From Onchocerca volvulus (lineage: Eukaryota; Nematoda; Chromadorea; Rhabditida; Onchocercidae), in the NCBI GenBank assembly GCA_000499405.2, contig HG738137.1, positions 22,800,546 to 22,864,545 on the forward strand: a DNA stretch of 64,000 bases. Reading direction: 5' to 3'. The notes under the pieces were generated by a model, which saw only the letters and a list, made by a program, of their open reading frames with translations, was not told the origin of the DNA and made no database searches. Made by a program: the position numbers and the translations under genes. Shown here piece by piece: positions 11,633 to 41,797 of this stretch (the stretch's first letter is position 1; each line of letters begins with the position of its first letter).

Positions 11633-14525
11633 TAATGGTAAGAGATAGAAACGATGGAAGTTTTAGTATGAAAAGAAAAATATTCCAATATCAAAAATAA
11701 ATTCACTAATCTCATCTTTTTTCATAGAACAAATAATATTACTTTTTTGAACGAATTGATTTGATTTTTTTGTGATTCAGCTATTCTTTTGCTATTCTAT
11801 TCGATCTCTCTTTTTTCCTAATTGTTCAATTTCATTTGAAATCCTCGAATCTCCTAGTTTCATAAGTGACCAATCATCCAAGAGGCTGATCTCATATAAT
11901 GATCATATAATCTATTATTTTTATCATATGATCTTTATGAAGTTTTATCGTATTATCTTTGTGAAACTTATAAATTTATTTTCTAAAAAGCATATCCAAT
12001 TTTAATGACAACGGTGATAAAGTATTTTTCAATCATTTTTAAAGCCTTAAATTTTTTCAAAGCAATTCAAAGCTATCCGAAGATTTAAATATTTATGGTA
12101 ATTTATGCACCAGCAAGAATAATTTCGATCCAGATAGTTCTATTATGTACAGCTTCTTTTCTTGATTTTGAGATAATAAAATTATGAATGTGAGCATGAA
12201 TTAATATTAGTTACTGACTATTTTCATCATGATTCATTTTGTCATTATTTTCATTCCTCTCTTCATTATTTAGCAATTTTTCATTTTTTATCATCATTGT
12301 CTTTTTATCAGCCGTATTTCATGAATTCTATTACAATTTCTAACTGTACTGATAATTCTAATCTTGTGTTTTTATGATGGCATTCCGATCTTCCCACAAA
12401 ATTGGACATTTTATTGCTGAGACATTTTATGGGGCTATGAAATAGTTGCGTCATTGCTGAGTATTTTAAGAAAATTTATTAATTTTAGTGCATTTCGCCC
12501 AGAATTTGAAATATCATTTCGGCTATTTTCTCTTGCTCTTTCATCTCATAAAATTTTTTTAATCATTATGATGGTGCAAATTTTCCAATAATTGGACTGT
12601 TTTCAAATTACATCCTTTTACTTGATTTCAAATTAAATTTACGGCCTTTCAAAGTGGCCATCAAGTTTTCATTCTGTTATGGTATGCAATTTCCCCGGTG
12701 TACTCATTACGAGTGAAAGTATTGCACATTAATTTTTCAATAGGCTCTTTTCTAATATCTCGTTTAGAATTCGTTTCAAAATTTCGTCCACTCTATGATA
12801 CAATCATTACCACTACTACAACTGCAGCTTTGTTATTATTGAAATGGGAAGATTTGAATTTGTTTCATTTATGTTCATCCAGATAAGCCTTCAGGCTGAT
12901 CAATTCGTTAATGACCCATGATGGATAGTACGAATATATTTTTGCAAGAGCAACAGTTTTCCCAGCGATGGTTTAAGAAGGACAACTGCGTTTCTGTGTT
13001 TGTGTGCGCTACGAGGTGAAATGATGGATGTGCTTTGAATGAAATTTTTAAACAATGTAATTTGAGCGTAATTTTTTAAATAATGAGATTTGGATGTAAT
13101 TTCTGGAACAACATGCTACTTCCCATTCATTCTTTCGCTCTCCGTTCATTCCACTTTTGTTCCAAAAAAAAAAAACAAAACTTATGTTTCTAGGTCATGA
13201 TTGTGAGCTAGAATCTGAAGCTGAAAATAAAATTCGAACTCAATCCAATTTAGATCATCAAATTTTCAAACGTTTTCAATTTTTATTTGAAACTAATTAG
13301 CAAGATAATTATCTGAACTCATTCAATTCTGGTTTTTGTTGAGTTACTCATATCTGAAAATTCGTATGCTATTTGTGTGGTGTCGTATGGTGTCGCGACA
13401 GTTATTGATAGACATAGTCAATGATATGAATCAAAAAATATTTTTTTAATGAGCTGTTTGTGATTGAATGTTTGGCGCAATAATATTTACTGCTTTTGCA
13501 ATGATGCTAAATGATCACCAACTGTTCCAGTAAATCTTTCTTTCTTTCCTTGTCATGTTTCCGATCATTCCATTTTTCATTCTTTTGTTTCTTCTTCTCC
13601 TATTCTGATTCTTTTGTGCTTCTGATAACTGGGTTACTTTTATTAGTTAGCTTCACAAAATCTTATATTGATTTTATTCTTGAATTTAAATTTTGAAACA
13701 GTTCTATCTCTCTTTTAATAAAATCACAAGTTGTAAATTTCATATATTTAATGGGGTTATTAAAGCTATCCGGCTATTCTATATAGCATAAATGTCACTT
13801 TTTGAAAGAGACTTGCAATTCAATGTTAAACCATTTCGTTCAATTAAAAAAAATGGAACTTCATGGCAATAATATGTCAATATTTGCTCGCTGGCAATAC
13901 TTTGGAATCCATCCTTTGAATTTTGATGAATTCAATTGTCATTGCTTTTAGGCGCAATGGGATGTCACATCTTGCATTTCATTGAAAAATTTTAGAAATT
14001 TCAGTTTTAGAATTCTCCTCATATTTTTGCACACCATTTGAAAATCTTACAGCTCTGTAGTTTCAGCTGTTCGAAATATCTGAACTTCCGGAATTTTTTT
14101 CATCCCTTACCTCTGTTCTGTCAGATTTTGAAATTCTAAAAATTTTTCAGATGAATAACAATTTACAACTGGGGAAATATTCGAAGATCTTTGAATTCCA
14201 ATCTTGATCAAATCTGATGGCTAAGTGTTTTTGATGTTGACATAATCTATTATATTATTTTCAAAATATCTGCTCTATTATGCAATAAAGTTTTACAGGG
14301 TGATTTTTATCAACTCAAATGAACCATGGTTGAAAACTTATTCTGCTTAGTGATTTAACCTCTCATTCAACATAACGTATCAGAACTATTTTACACTTCG
14401 AAATTATGATGAAGTTGTTGCACGAGATACGGTATACTATTACAAGATAAATATACGAGAAAAACATGGTCGTCGTTCATTTGCACTGTATTTCACTACT
14501 CATATTATTATTATAATTCTGAATT

Positions 14526-30845
<16,320 letters not shown>

Positions 30846-33105
30846 TTCATTCATCACATGTGTTAGAATCGATTTTGGAGAAGACACTTAGTGTTAATGG
30901 ATTAGAAGCTGACAATCGATTAGTATTTTCAGTCAGCCAATTTGATGTAATATTTTATTTTCGCGTAATCTGTCAATCATATGATAACGTATCATATCAT
31001 AAATACTAAACGAGTATTTCTTCTGTCTTTCTTTTCATTATGATCATTTTTTGATATCAGACACTAATTTATCAAGTACGCTGTTCGTAAATTTTAATCT
31101 TTTTGTTTTCAAATTATGGCTACGTTTAATTTATCAATTTAAACTTTTTTATTTTCAAGTCACTTTCCCAAAAGGCAATCATTAATAACAGTTTGATATC
31201 TGTTCAATACTAAATCAGGGAACATATTTATTCATTCCTTCCATACTGATCTTATATTCGATGCAATATATGATTATTTCTGTTAGATAAAAATTTTTCG
31301 GGAGTTTTTTCAGGAATTAGTAGAATTACATCAACCTTCATAGACCAATTCATCCAAAATTCTTATTCAGATAACTGAGATTACAGGCCACTTATTAAAG
31401 AATTAAAGTGCCAAAATTTGAGATAATTAAAAATTCCTTAAGATATTGGAAAAAATTTAAATCTGTCTTTGTCTTAGTAAATAATCAATGATTGTCCGTT
31501 GCTTCATATTTTCTGTGCTTCTGAAAAGGGCAATGTTTGTGTAATTTTAAATAAATTCAGTCCATTTCATTAGTACAGTAAAAAAAAAAGACTGTCTAAA
31601 TTCTATGCTAAACGAAAATCATCCAATAATCTATTCATAAATAGAGGTTACTTTGAAAAATACAGAAGAATTCCAATTTGCCCTATTTATATATTGACAA
31701 TTTTCCATTTTCATCTACGTCTGATCATCTGGGAACCAATTTTCATTTAACTGAATTGATGCAGGAGAGAAAAAATGGTACTACTGATACGTAATAGCAG
31801 CAAGTTGAGAGTCATGTCCCCAACTTTTATTTTTTTTTTTTTGACGAATACTTAACTGGATAATTTGAGTTTCGCACAAAAGCCCACTATATAAAAAAGT
31901 TTTATATGTGGTGCTGAATGATACTCATTTAGTCTAGCAGAATTGAAATCTGTCAAAACTCGGTACTAAATTACAGAAGACAGTTTCATTTTTGTTCGGG
32001 AAAAAATAGAACGAAGAAAAAATTTAATGGATATTCATCTTCTGTAGGCAGAATAGCAAAGTGAATTTCAGGAAGATATTCAGCAATTAATGTTTTAATG
32101 ATTCTTTCGACTGACATAATGTGATGGTCATTCCCGAAATTAAGCAGCTTCATGAAAAAGATGAAAAATAGTTGCATGAATTAATAATAGCTCAGAAATA
32201 GATTTAAGAGCAATGTGAGATAAGCTTATAGATAATAACTGGAATACTTCAAGATGAGCATTTAAAAAAATGGGAATCTGGAGAAGTTTCTTTTAAATTC
32301 CCGATGCATCTCGATTGTAAAATAATACCACTTGAAATGAAAATGGTTCTTCACACTGCATATACCGTTGACCTCCGACCTGTACTGCGTTCATTTAAGC
32401 ATATTTCCTCCAATACTTTACGTGGAAGACGCATGTGATGAACCTACTGTAATCTCCATTACGGAAATAATTTCTTGCCAACGTTAAACGAAATTATTTC
32501 CAAAAACAATGTAATGGCAGCTATTTCGTTACTTGTTGAAATGAATCTTAGGAGAATTGAGAGTGATAAAAGTGTAACTTAACTATAACACGTCAAATAA
32601 CAGCGGTTGGTTCTGACGGGGAACGGAAAATTTGAAAATTTTGGAAGAACCATATATCTTAGAATCTTTGAAAGTTCTCTTTTATTATTTCTTGCAAACT
32701 ACTGGTTTTTTTTCAGACGTATAATTTATTGCTTCAATAAATCTGTTTTTTTTTTTTTGCTAAATGGGTAATTATTTAAAATTTTCCATTGCACTTTTAA
32801 TTTAGCTCTTAAAAATTATTGAATTTGCAGTATACTGACGAAATTCTGACTCAAAATTCAAGCTTTCCTGGAATATCTATCAAGTTGTTCGTGAGATACA
32901 TGTTATTAGTTGCCTTTTTTTATATATAAACATCTTCCATCCGATTAAATCTTTCAGAGCTTATGAAATCTGACTTGAATTGATTTCAATATGGAAATAA
33001 TTGAAGATTCTTTAAGAAACTTTAAAAAAGCCACTGAATGATATGTATTGATGTGTGCAAGTTGTATACAATCCCCTTGTGAACGGTTCGTTTTTTTAGG
33101 CAGAA
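30846..33105. other. Intergenic region between TMC and CTU2
   Basis: About 2.3 kb of AT-rich sequence with no supported exon. It should hold the TMC 3' untranslated region and the CTU2 promoter. The last bases before the CTU2 start, CGTTTTTTTAGGCAG, form a good splice acceptor six bases ahead of the ATG and could take a spliced leader. Confidence 0.5.
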
Positions 33106-36100
33106 ATGAGAAAATGTGTGAAATGCCCTCAAGCGGCTACATTATGTGGTATGGATGTGAAAAAGGCAGCTTACTGTAAAGTGTGCTTTATTCAAATGGT
33201 AAAACATAAATTTGGCTCTACTATCGGCAAACGACGGCTGTATAAAGTTAGCATTGTTTAATCATATTCGAAATTTCGACTATTCGTATTCATAAGGATA
33301 TATATTGAAATTTGACCAATTACAATTTCTATTTTTTTTTTTTTGTTTAGATCTCACATTTTCAAATATACGTTTGAAAAAATTGATTTTTCTGTTGCAG
33401 TCTTAGCGATGAAGAAAGAGATTGAATCAAGAATTATTTTTGATAGATGAAATATTAGTTATTCCGTCAATGCTCAAAAAATTTTGAAAATAATCAAAAT
33501 CTCTTAAAAGTCACTATGTAAATAACAACACATACCCTACTCTCTATCTGTTGATTTGCCTCTAAACTTTGCGTTAGCAATTTTTATTTCTTATATTTTC
33601 CTTCCCACTTTTTTTTTTCGCTTTTTTCTTAAACATAACCATTGCGCTCTAGAAGTCTAGCAAGACATTTGAAGATGTGTATTTTATATTTTCCATATTT
33701 TAGGATGGTGAACAACGCGAAACCTTAGTAGTGTACAATGGAACTAACGCTGGTGCACTTTTATTGTCACTTGTTAGTCAAGGTCTGCGAGCTGATGCTC
33801 ACAAACGGCTCACACTTGTTCCCACTGTAAATGCTTTACATATTTAATTCAGATGATGCATATACAAATAGAATGGGTTATTAGATTTGTCTGAATATCG
33901 AATGAAAGTTGAAAGTTTTGTGATTAAGAATAAAATGCTCTAAAATTCTGGTTTGACAATCATTAGAGTCTTTACGAGAAATTCACAAGCATTTATCTGG
34001 CATGCATAAAACTAAAAAACTTGCTTCACCAATTCATCATACACCATATTAGCTTAATAGAAATTTGGATGTTGCCAAGTTTCTTCCTGAACTCTCCTGA
34101 ATCAATGTTATTCTGTCATTTTTTTTTATTTTCAAATTACATTTTTCAGGTAATGGTTCTTCTCAAGGAAACAGATGAAGCAATAATTGATAATATTAAA
34201 AAGGAAGTAGAACTTATCAAGGGATGTATCGCAGCTCCATGGATCTATGTCCATATTGCTGCGGTCTTCGAAAACAATATTTCTGATCCACGATCATCTT
34301 CTGATATTTGCGGCATTGATTACGTATCTTTTTTGTTTCTACTTGTTTCTTTTCTTTGTTGTATTTTCAAATTTAGGTGTTAATTCTTGACTAATCTTTA
34401 TTGAATATTCGTCAGATCTTAATTTGCAGTTATGATATGTGCACTATGTTGAAAGAAAAATTTCTTAATGTTTACACTGTACGAAGTAACATTTATTTGT
34501 TTTTAGATGAGTCCTTTATATTTCCCTAGTTTACAACAATGTCATCGATAGAGATTTCCCATATGCTCTTCATTATCCGGCTTCCTTGTTATTAATTTTT
34601 GTTTCTTTTGCTGTCAGTTCTGCTGCAGTCACACGAATGTGCATGAAAATTAGGCGCTTTTACATTTTATCATCAATAATTTTGAGTTTTGAATTAATTT
34701 TTGGTTTTATTACGTTTATCGTTTTTCCCTTATCATTAAAAGACTTTTCAGATATCACAATGGACTCAGTTGTTGACTTCTTGTTCATCATCATCTATAA
34801 GAGAGGAAGTTGAATATTTGTGTTCAAATATGTTATGTATTCGAATAGCACAGAAATTAGGAATTCATAAAGTAATGCTGTCTATGTCTGCTGATGAATT
34901 AGCTTCAACAGTTCTTTCATCGCTTACTTTAGCTAGAGGTTGTTCTGTTTCTTTAAAATTTTGGAAGTATAAGTAAGCGAGGAATTATATAAGATTTAAT
35001 TTAAAAATTTTAATAGAAGGGAGTTTTGAATTTTCAGAATCACATCTCTTAAATTTTAGAGTTTTGGATTGATGCAGCTTTTTGAGCTTTAATGACAGTA
35101 GTTATGATATAATTTGGAACTTTCCAGGTCCTTCTGTTTTTCATGCAGTTAATGTAATTGATAAGCGTTACGGTGATGTCACATTGATACGTCCGTTTCG
35201 AGAAATTAGTGAAAAAGAAATTGCACTTGTCAATCGGTAATTTTTTCCATTTCCGATTTTCTGTTTCTTTGACTGTTTAAATTTTATAAAATTTTGCTTA
35301 ATTTCTCTAATGAATCGATTAAATTGACTAATTTTAGGAATAACAATTGTAAATATTCAGAAACTATGTTACATTATGCAAATGTTGAATATCTGATATT
35401 ATAGTTGCTTTAGTATTTTCTTTAATATCATTCACCATCTTAATGAAACTGAATCATGTCATATTAAGGGATTTCTGGAAATTTTCGAAAATTAGATTGA
35501 AATATTCGCAAAAACATGATTTTAAATCTTTTACTAATATTAGCAAATAATTTATTGTAAAAAGACTGATTTAGATTCGAAGGAAGTGACCGATATATTT
35601 TGAATGTGCAGAAGAACCATGTAAAAATTGATGACGATGACCAGTCATTACAATCAGTTTCCAGAGATTTTATAAGCGATTTAATGATCAATGGTTTTAC
35701 TGGTACCATAACGACCATATTAAGCACCGCTAATAAAATACAAGCTCCAGCCATAAATAGAGCTCGTTGCATTTTGTGTGCCTCAGCTTACAATGCAGAA
35801 GAAGGCGAAAAGTTAGTTTGATTGTACTTTATAGTATATAATTTCACCGAAATCACTCGTACTTTAATATTTAATTTTTTTTAGCCTTCTATATCTCTGT
35901 CTCGAAGAATAAACTTTCCAAGAATACTTTCCAGTAACTTACACTTTCCCAAGAATCTTTAATTTAGTATGAAAATTTAGTACAAAACTACGAAATCCTA
36001 ATAATTGAGTTGTTAAATCAAAAATAGCACGATAAAAACCACTTTGGTATGCTTAATACACAGAGATATATTGTACTTTTTATTGATATCATGGACAGTT

Positions 36101-36251
36101 TCTGTATATGCTGCTCATTAGATACATTCTTCGATTTTTAATGTTTCATATTTCCAGGTATTGCTTTTCATGTACATCAGTTCTGGACCAAGTTGGCGAC
36201 AAGATCTTGTTAGAGCAGCTTCTTAATCCCATGTGTATGGTTATCTATTAA
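33106..36251 (+). CDS. ctu2: Cytoplasmic tRNA 2-thiolation protein 2 (CTU2/NCS2)
   Basis: CTU2 pairs with CTU1 to put sulfur on the wobble uridine (mcm5s2U34) of cytosolic Lys, Glu and Gln tRNAs, using the URM1 sulfur carrier. Exons: 33106-33246, 33704-33826, 34150-34323, 34752-34938, 35128-35236, 35575-35811, 36158-36251. Phases are consistent and give 354 residues, shorter than human CTU2 (about 515). Family marks: MRKCVKCPQAATLC and YCKVCF at the N terminus, HKFGSTIGKRRLYK near residue 40, the central SMSADELASTVLSSLTLARG, then IDKRYGDVTLIRPFREISEKE near 240, and C-terminal RCILCA with YCFSC. The four Cys pairs look like metal-binding knuckles. The PP-loop position reads VVYNGTNAGALLL, not SGGxDS, as expected for the CTU2 half, whose ATPase partner is CTU1. 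AATAAA occurs at 36395-36400. The start codon is the first ATG after a TTTTTTTAGGCAG acceptor. Confidence 0.9.
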
Positions 36252-38850
36252 TGCATAAGAAACTGTAGGTTCTTAGTTGTTAATATTTATTAATCAGGGA
36301 ATTGTTCATCAGAATTTAGAATCTCTTACTAGCAAATAGACGTTTTGAGCAAACCATTCGTTTAAAAATAATGATTATGAGATAAATTACATTGAATAAA
36401 TACATAATTTTTTTTTTTGATTTAAGTATTGTCAAGCTTTGATCAAAAGTTCGCAATGCCACTAAGTGAAAATTCAGATAATTTTACCAAAAAATTTTAA
36501 TTATCCGAATAATTATTAGTGTCATTTGTTCGTTTATTGTAGAAAGATTTGCCAGAATGAATTGAACAGTGTTATTATTTGTTTGCTATTATTGTTTTTC
36601 GGCGTTATATTATGAACAATAAAAACAGATACACTCATTTTTTGCACCATTTATGCTATCACGGCTGATTTCCAATGTCACTACTTTGAATTTTTGTGCT
36701 ATTGCTTCCGTGTTGGGAATTCAAATAATTAAAATATGATTTTTCGAAGTGTGAAAATTGTTGATTGAAAACTGGAATACTTTTTTATAATAATAGTAAA
36801 TGATAAATAATCGATATAAAGAATTAACCTGTTTAATATATCCTTGAATCTTGCTGATTTCGATTAGAAACGAGAAAATTTAAAATTTCGTATAAAGTCA
36901 TAAAGTAATTGGTTCTGTCTGAATATTACTGCTCATTAGCTGTTTGTTATCTCCTAGAATTCTAATGATCATTCAAACCGAATAATCGCTTGATAACTTG
37001 TAACTTTACTAATTCACAGATAACGCTTCAAGAATCAGAGTTACATGTGGCTGGTTCCGATGATATCACATGTAATTCTTATTCAAGGTTTATTGCATGA
37101 ATCTCCCCTACAATTCTGTATTAGTTACTTTCAAATTTGATCCTTAAAAGACGTCCATTAAGTGGATGTGATTATTATAGTCATCGGATTTCGACGCAAT
37201 TGAATTAAAAAAGCAAAGTCAAAGTAATAATCTTAAATATATTATTATCATTCCTATTTTTCAATAATCAAGCATGCCATTTATCTCAATAACTTTCAGC
37301 ATTTAAAGATTTGGATAGCATTTGCTGTGATTGTAACTTTATGACACCGATTCATCTTTTTGTTTATATGGATAATGGCGATTTCCATATTATTTGTCAA
37401 CGAAACTACCGACATCGTTCGCGTTTCCGAGTACCATTAGTTTTTAATCTTAACTAATTATTTTAATTTCTTAACAAATCATACTAACTGATTATATATA
37501 ATTAAAGATATTGTTTGCATAATCAATTAAAAGTATGGATTAAAGCTTTGAATTCTTAACATTTTGCTACTGTTGTGATTTTCATTTTCCTGATTTTATT
37601 CTCTCTCTTTCATTTTTCTATTTTTTAGAAAGAGGTCTTTTGATTATGATTGCATACTGCATTATTTTGGTAGTTTTTACCGATCCGGCTTCTCTTTATC
37701 TTTGAATATGTAGATTATGGATCATCATTTTAGCCTTTACTTCTGGTTAATCTTCAGAACTGTCAAAGCATTAGATTCGTGAAAATAATTGTATTTCCGG
37801 ATCACGATTGATTGTAATCAGACTTAGCAGATCTTTAATAAGTAAAATAAGAATCATGACAATGAGTATTTTTTTGTCAACAAGTCTACTAATTTTCATA
37901 GCATAGAAAACCGTGCTTCGGCGAACTTGAAAAAAGTATTTTTTTTCTCATTTATTTTTTGTTTTTTATGATGCTGGCTATGGAAGCGTTTTTCCCGAAA
38001 AAATTATTGGATGACTGAAGAAGTGGTAATTAACTGAAGAAGTGATAATTAGTTGGCGAAAAGTAAAATGAATATGTGATGAGGCAAAACTTCATAACTC
38101 AGTTGTTCAATTTTTTTAACTTTGGTTGTTCGACATTTAGCTAGATGTTCTTGTGGAAAAGAATTGAATCTTTCTGTAACCAGTATCACTAAAGATCACT
38201 ATTGATTGCATTGTGTGAATCACTTTTCTTAGTAAATCGAAATCTAATTAAGAAATTGTTTTTGTTGTTGCGTAAAATAAGAAAAGATGATTCTATCCAA
38301 ACAGCAATTTTTTTTGCTGTTCATCAGCTAATAAGCCATCCATACTTTCTCATCTTTCCAATTTGCTGGAATGAAGATTTAAAATAATCACGATGAGTTT
38401 TTCGACAACTTTCCATATAATTGTAAAAACTCTCTGGCGAACAATTTCCAATAGTCAGTCAGTACGCTTCTTCAGTCTTTCGTTCCTTTCCCAAAACTTT
38501 CTGAATTGTGACTGCACAGTTCCTAGCCAAATATTTTGTTGATTTTACCGGTTGTTCCCGCTGCTTTAAGATTTATTTGAATTTAGGCACAAAATCCACT
38601 CAAATTTGATTTTTGTTTAGATTTTGTGTCTGAAATAAGTAATAAGCAGTAAATAATCGATTATTAACAGAAAATATGAAGCAAAAAATGTATATTAAAT
38701 TGATATATAATGTAGTCATAACTATTCGAAATTGCATCCCGATATAAAACAGCAAAGAATAAAGTTCGATAGTGCAAAAAATGCAATTAATAGCTTAATA
38801 TAATAAATAATAACACCATAAATTATCATGCCTATATTTTCAGTGATTAG
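36252..38850. other. Intergenic region between CTU2 and FBXW5
   Basis: About 2.6 kb with no supported exon. AATAAA at 36395-36400 may end the CTU2 transcript. TATATTTTCAG at 38833-38843, seven bases before the FBXW5 ATG, is a candidate trans-splice or 5' UTR acceptor. The gap is too long for a typical nematode operon spacing. Confidence 0.5.
38833..38850 (+). promoter_or_regulatory. Candidate trans-splice acceptor before FBXW5
   Basis: The acceptor TATATTTTCAG ends at 38843 and is followed by TGATTAG and then the ATG. Nematode genes often receive a spliced leader at such a site just before the start codon. A cis-spliced 5' UTR intron would look the same. Confidence 0.35.
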
Positions 38851-40695
38851 ATGAGCGAAGGATGGGACAATTTGCCAACCGAATTATTGTTGATGATAAT
38901 GTCATACTTGGAGGCAAAAGAACTGGCACGCCTTGGTAACGTTAATTATCACTGGAAACGTGTAGGGGAGGACAATTCGTTGTGGAAATACTTATTTTTC
39001 AAAGATTTTACGCAAAACAGTCAGACTTACAGGAAGGTAAATTTTAATTTTAAAAGTAATTGATTAAAATTGATCATATAAATTAGCAACTTTTCTTGAT
39101 GTTTGGAATTAATGCTATGCGACATATTGATATAATTGCTGTAAAGATAAACATACTTATATTTCCGTTGTATTTATCAGTATTTTATAGGTTTGTGAAC
39201 GTTGGATTGATGAATACAAGTTATTGAAATTTGAGCCTCCGATAACTCTTACCGAAAGTTTGAGGGATTGTCCTGATGGTTTATCACATGTTGCTTTTTC
39301 CGATGATGGTCAGCTATTTTGTACGACAGCTAACGATGCCTCCTTCAAAGTGCATTTTTGCTTACGATACCTTTCTTACAATGCAAAACTTACAATAAGA
39401 TTATTCATTTTTTTTTTTTTTTTATTTCGCATCACAATGCGGAAATAGTAATACTTGGATAGTGAATAATAATGTGATGTATTCTTGGAAGCTTTATATA
39501 AATCTAGAAAAATTATCGTATATTGGTAAAATGAATTCGAATGATTCGGATCATTGATAACACTAAGTGAAATCATTCGATAGCTAGTGTCATATACTGT
39601 TTTTAAGAATCTATGTATAGCTATTCTTATATATAATTTTTACTCAAAAATACAATTCACTAAATGACTAAACATCTTTCATCTCTTTCATATTTGATTT
39701 TTCATTAAAACTTACATTATGGACGATGATTACATCAGTCGACCTTTCATTAATTAGATTTATTGAAACTTCCATTTTTATTATCACTTTAGTTTTTCGT
39801 TACATCGTTGTGATATAGATATGGACCGCGACAAGTCCAGTATATTTGTTGGATGAAAGATATATGGATGATGCTCTGGGATGGGAACGTGCTTTAAGCT
39901 CTCAGTTCAGCGCAGACAATAAACGGCTCCTTGTAGCTGGTGTAAAGTTTGGTGGAATTGGTGAAATCGCAATTTATTCCGTCGACGGTTTGCTTTTATC
40001 TATAGTAATTATAAATTCTTTTCTTTGGAATAGAAAGGATTAATAACTTTTTCAAAATTTGAAATTTATTATATTTTCTACTTTAGAAGTTAAAATAACT
40101 AATTATCCAGGGATTTATATGAAACATTTCGATGTTTGGACTTCTAACCTTTCTAGGAATGTACTATCTGTATAGTCGGTGTAGCACGTTCTCCTGTAGC
40201 TATGAAAATGAACTTTACTCAGCAACTGAATAATTGTAATGGATCAGAAATTTGTAATAACATTTTTTTCTTTTTGACTATTAATAATTTTGGAACAGTT
40301 TGGCAGAATAAAGTCTAATTCAATGGTATGCGTTAACTAAAGATGTTTATGTTGCGTCTGAGAATTAAAATATTGTTTTTTATTGTCAAATAATGATTGA
40401 TGAACTCTTTTTCAGAGGACAGCTCATCAATACATTTTTTATGTCGTGTGCTAAATAATCCGCCTGAAGTGGGTGCTTGTTGGTACAATAGCTCATACAT
40501 ATTCAGTGGTGATATATACTTCTTTAATCGGAAGTACGCTTATTATTGAATTATTATTATTAATTATTGATTATTAATTATTAATTAATGATTATTGATT
40601 ATTAATTATAAATTAATAATTAATAATCAATAATCAATAATTAATAATTAATAACAATAATAATAATAAATAATAATAATAGTAATAAATTGTTA

Positions 40696-40756
<61 letters not shown>

Positions 40757-41716
40757 ATTAATTATTATTAATTATTATTAGTTATTATTAATTATTATTA
40801 ATTATTAATTATTAATTAGTACTAATTAGTAATTATTAATTATTAATTATTAAATTGTTATTATTATTAATTATCATTATTAATGAAATTTTCAAATTCC
40901 GTGCATAGCATAAGTATGTTTTAGTTAACCTGTTTAGGAATTAGATAAGATTCCGTAATATTACAGTTAGTAATATAAGTTAGAGCATTCTATCAGAGCT
41001 GAATTGAAAATGAAATCTTGAGAAGCAAATTTTTGCAATAATTACAGTTATTATCTATTAAGAATAATAGTTTTTGTGACTGCAAAAAATAAAATCAATC
41101 TTTTTTCAGCTCCGTTATAGGTACATCAGTATCACAAATTTGGATTTGTTCGTCACTATCACCGGATGCAGTTGGTAATGAATCAGTTATGAGTCCTGTT
41201 TTTCGGTAAAAATTTTTTAGTGTTTTTTAGTTTCCATGTCTTTTTTGTTAAAAGAAAAAAAAAAGGGATTTTTTCATAAATTTGATAAACTTTTTCCACA
41301 CAAAGTTTTGGATATTCACAAGAGAGGAAGGGGATAGCAATAATTTTTTTCAGTATACATTGATTCCTAAACCTTGTGGAGTCGTTGAAAATAATTTCCA
41401 GTCCTACCTAAACATTAATGTTATACATGTCATAAATTGACGGAGTTCCACTGGTTATAGTGAACAACAGTTTTTGAATGAAACTCATTAGATCGGTTAC
41501 TTAACCTTTGTTCGTCTACAGGTTAAGATATTGGTATATGAAAAGAGTCAGTAAATTTTATACTCATTCATTAATCAGTAACTTCCTCTGACATATCAAA
41601 AAAAAAATACAGTTAGTATAGTTTAATATATTTGTATATTGTTAGTATTATTTAAAAATGCTCTATAAATACTAATGAAATGCTTCGAATTTGACATAAT
41701 TTATTTTCCTGATCAT

Positions 41717-41797
<81 letters not shown>

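Larger units (their letters stand above)
8461..14525. other. 6-kb AT-rich intergenic region
   Basis: This region lies between the gag relic and the TMC gene. All open frames are short and AT-driven. It holds a hairpin at 9745-9781, a poly(A) run near 10683-10704 and a (TA)n run at 11613-11632. It may include unseen 5' exons of the minus-strand gene and the TMC promoter. Confidence 0.5.

Noticed and set aside
40125..40290. Open frame after FBXW5 exon 3 near a TTTCTAG acceptor
   Set aside because: Joining it to exon 3 gives either a stop or no family match; the 40416 exon fits the FBXW5 alignment and phase.
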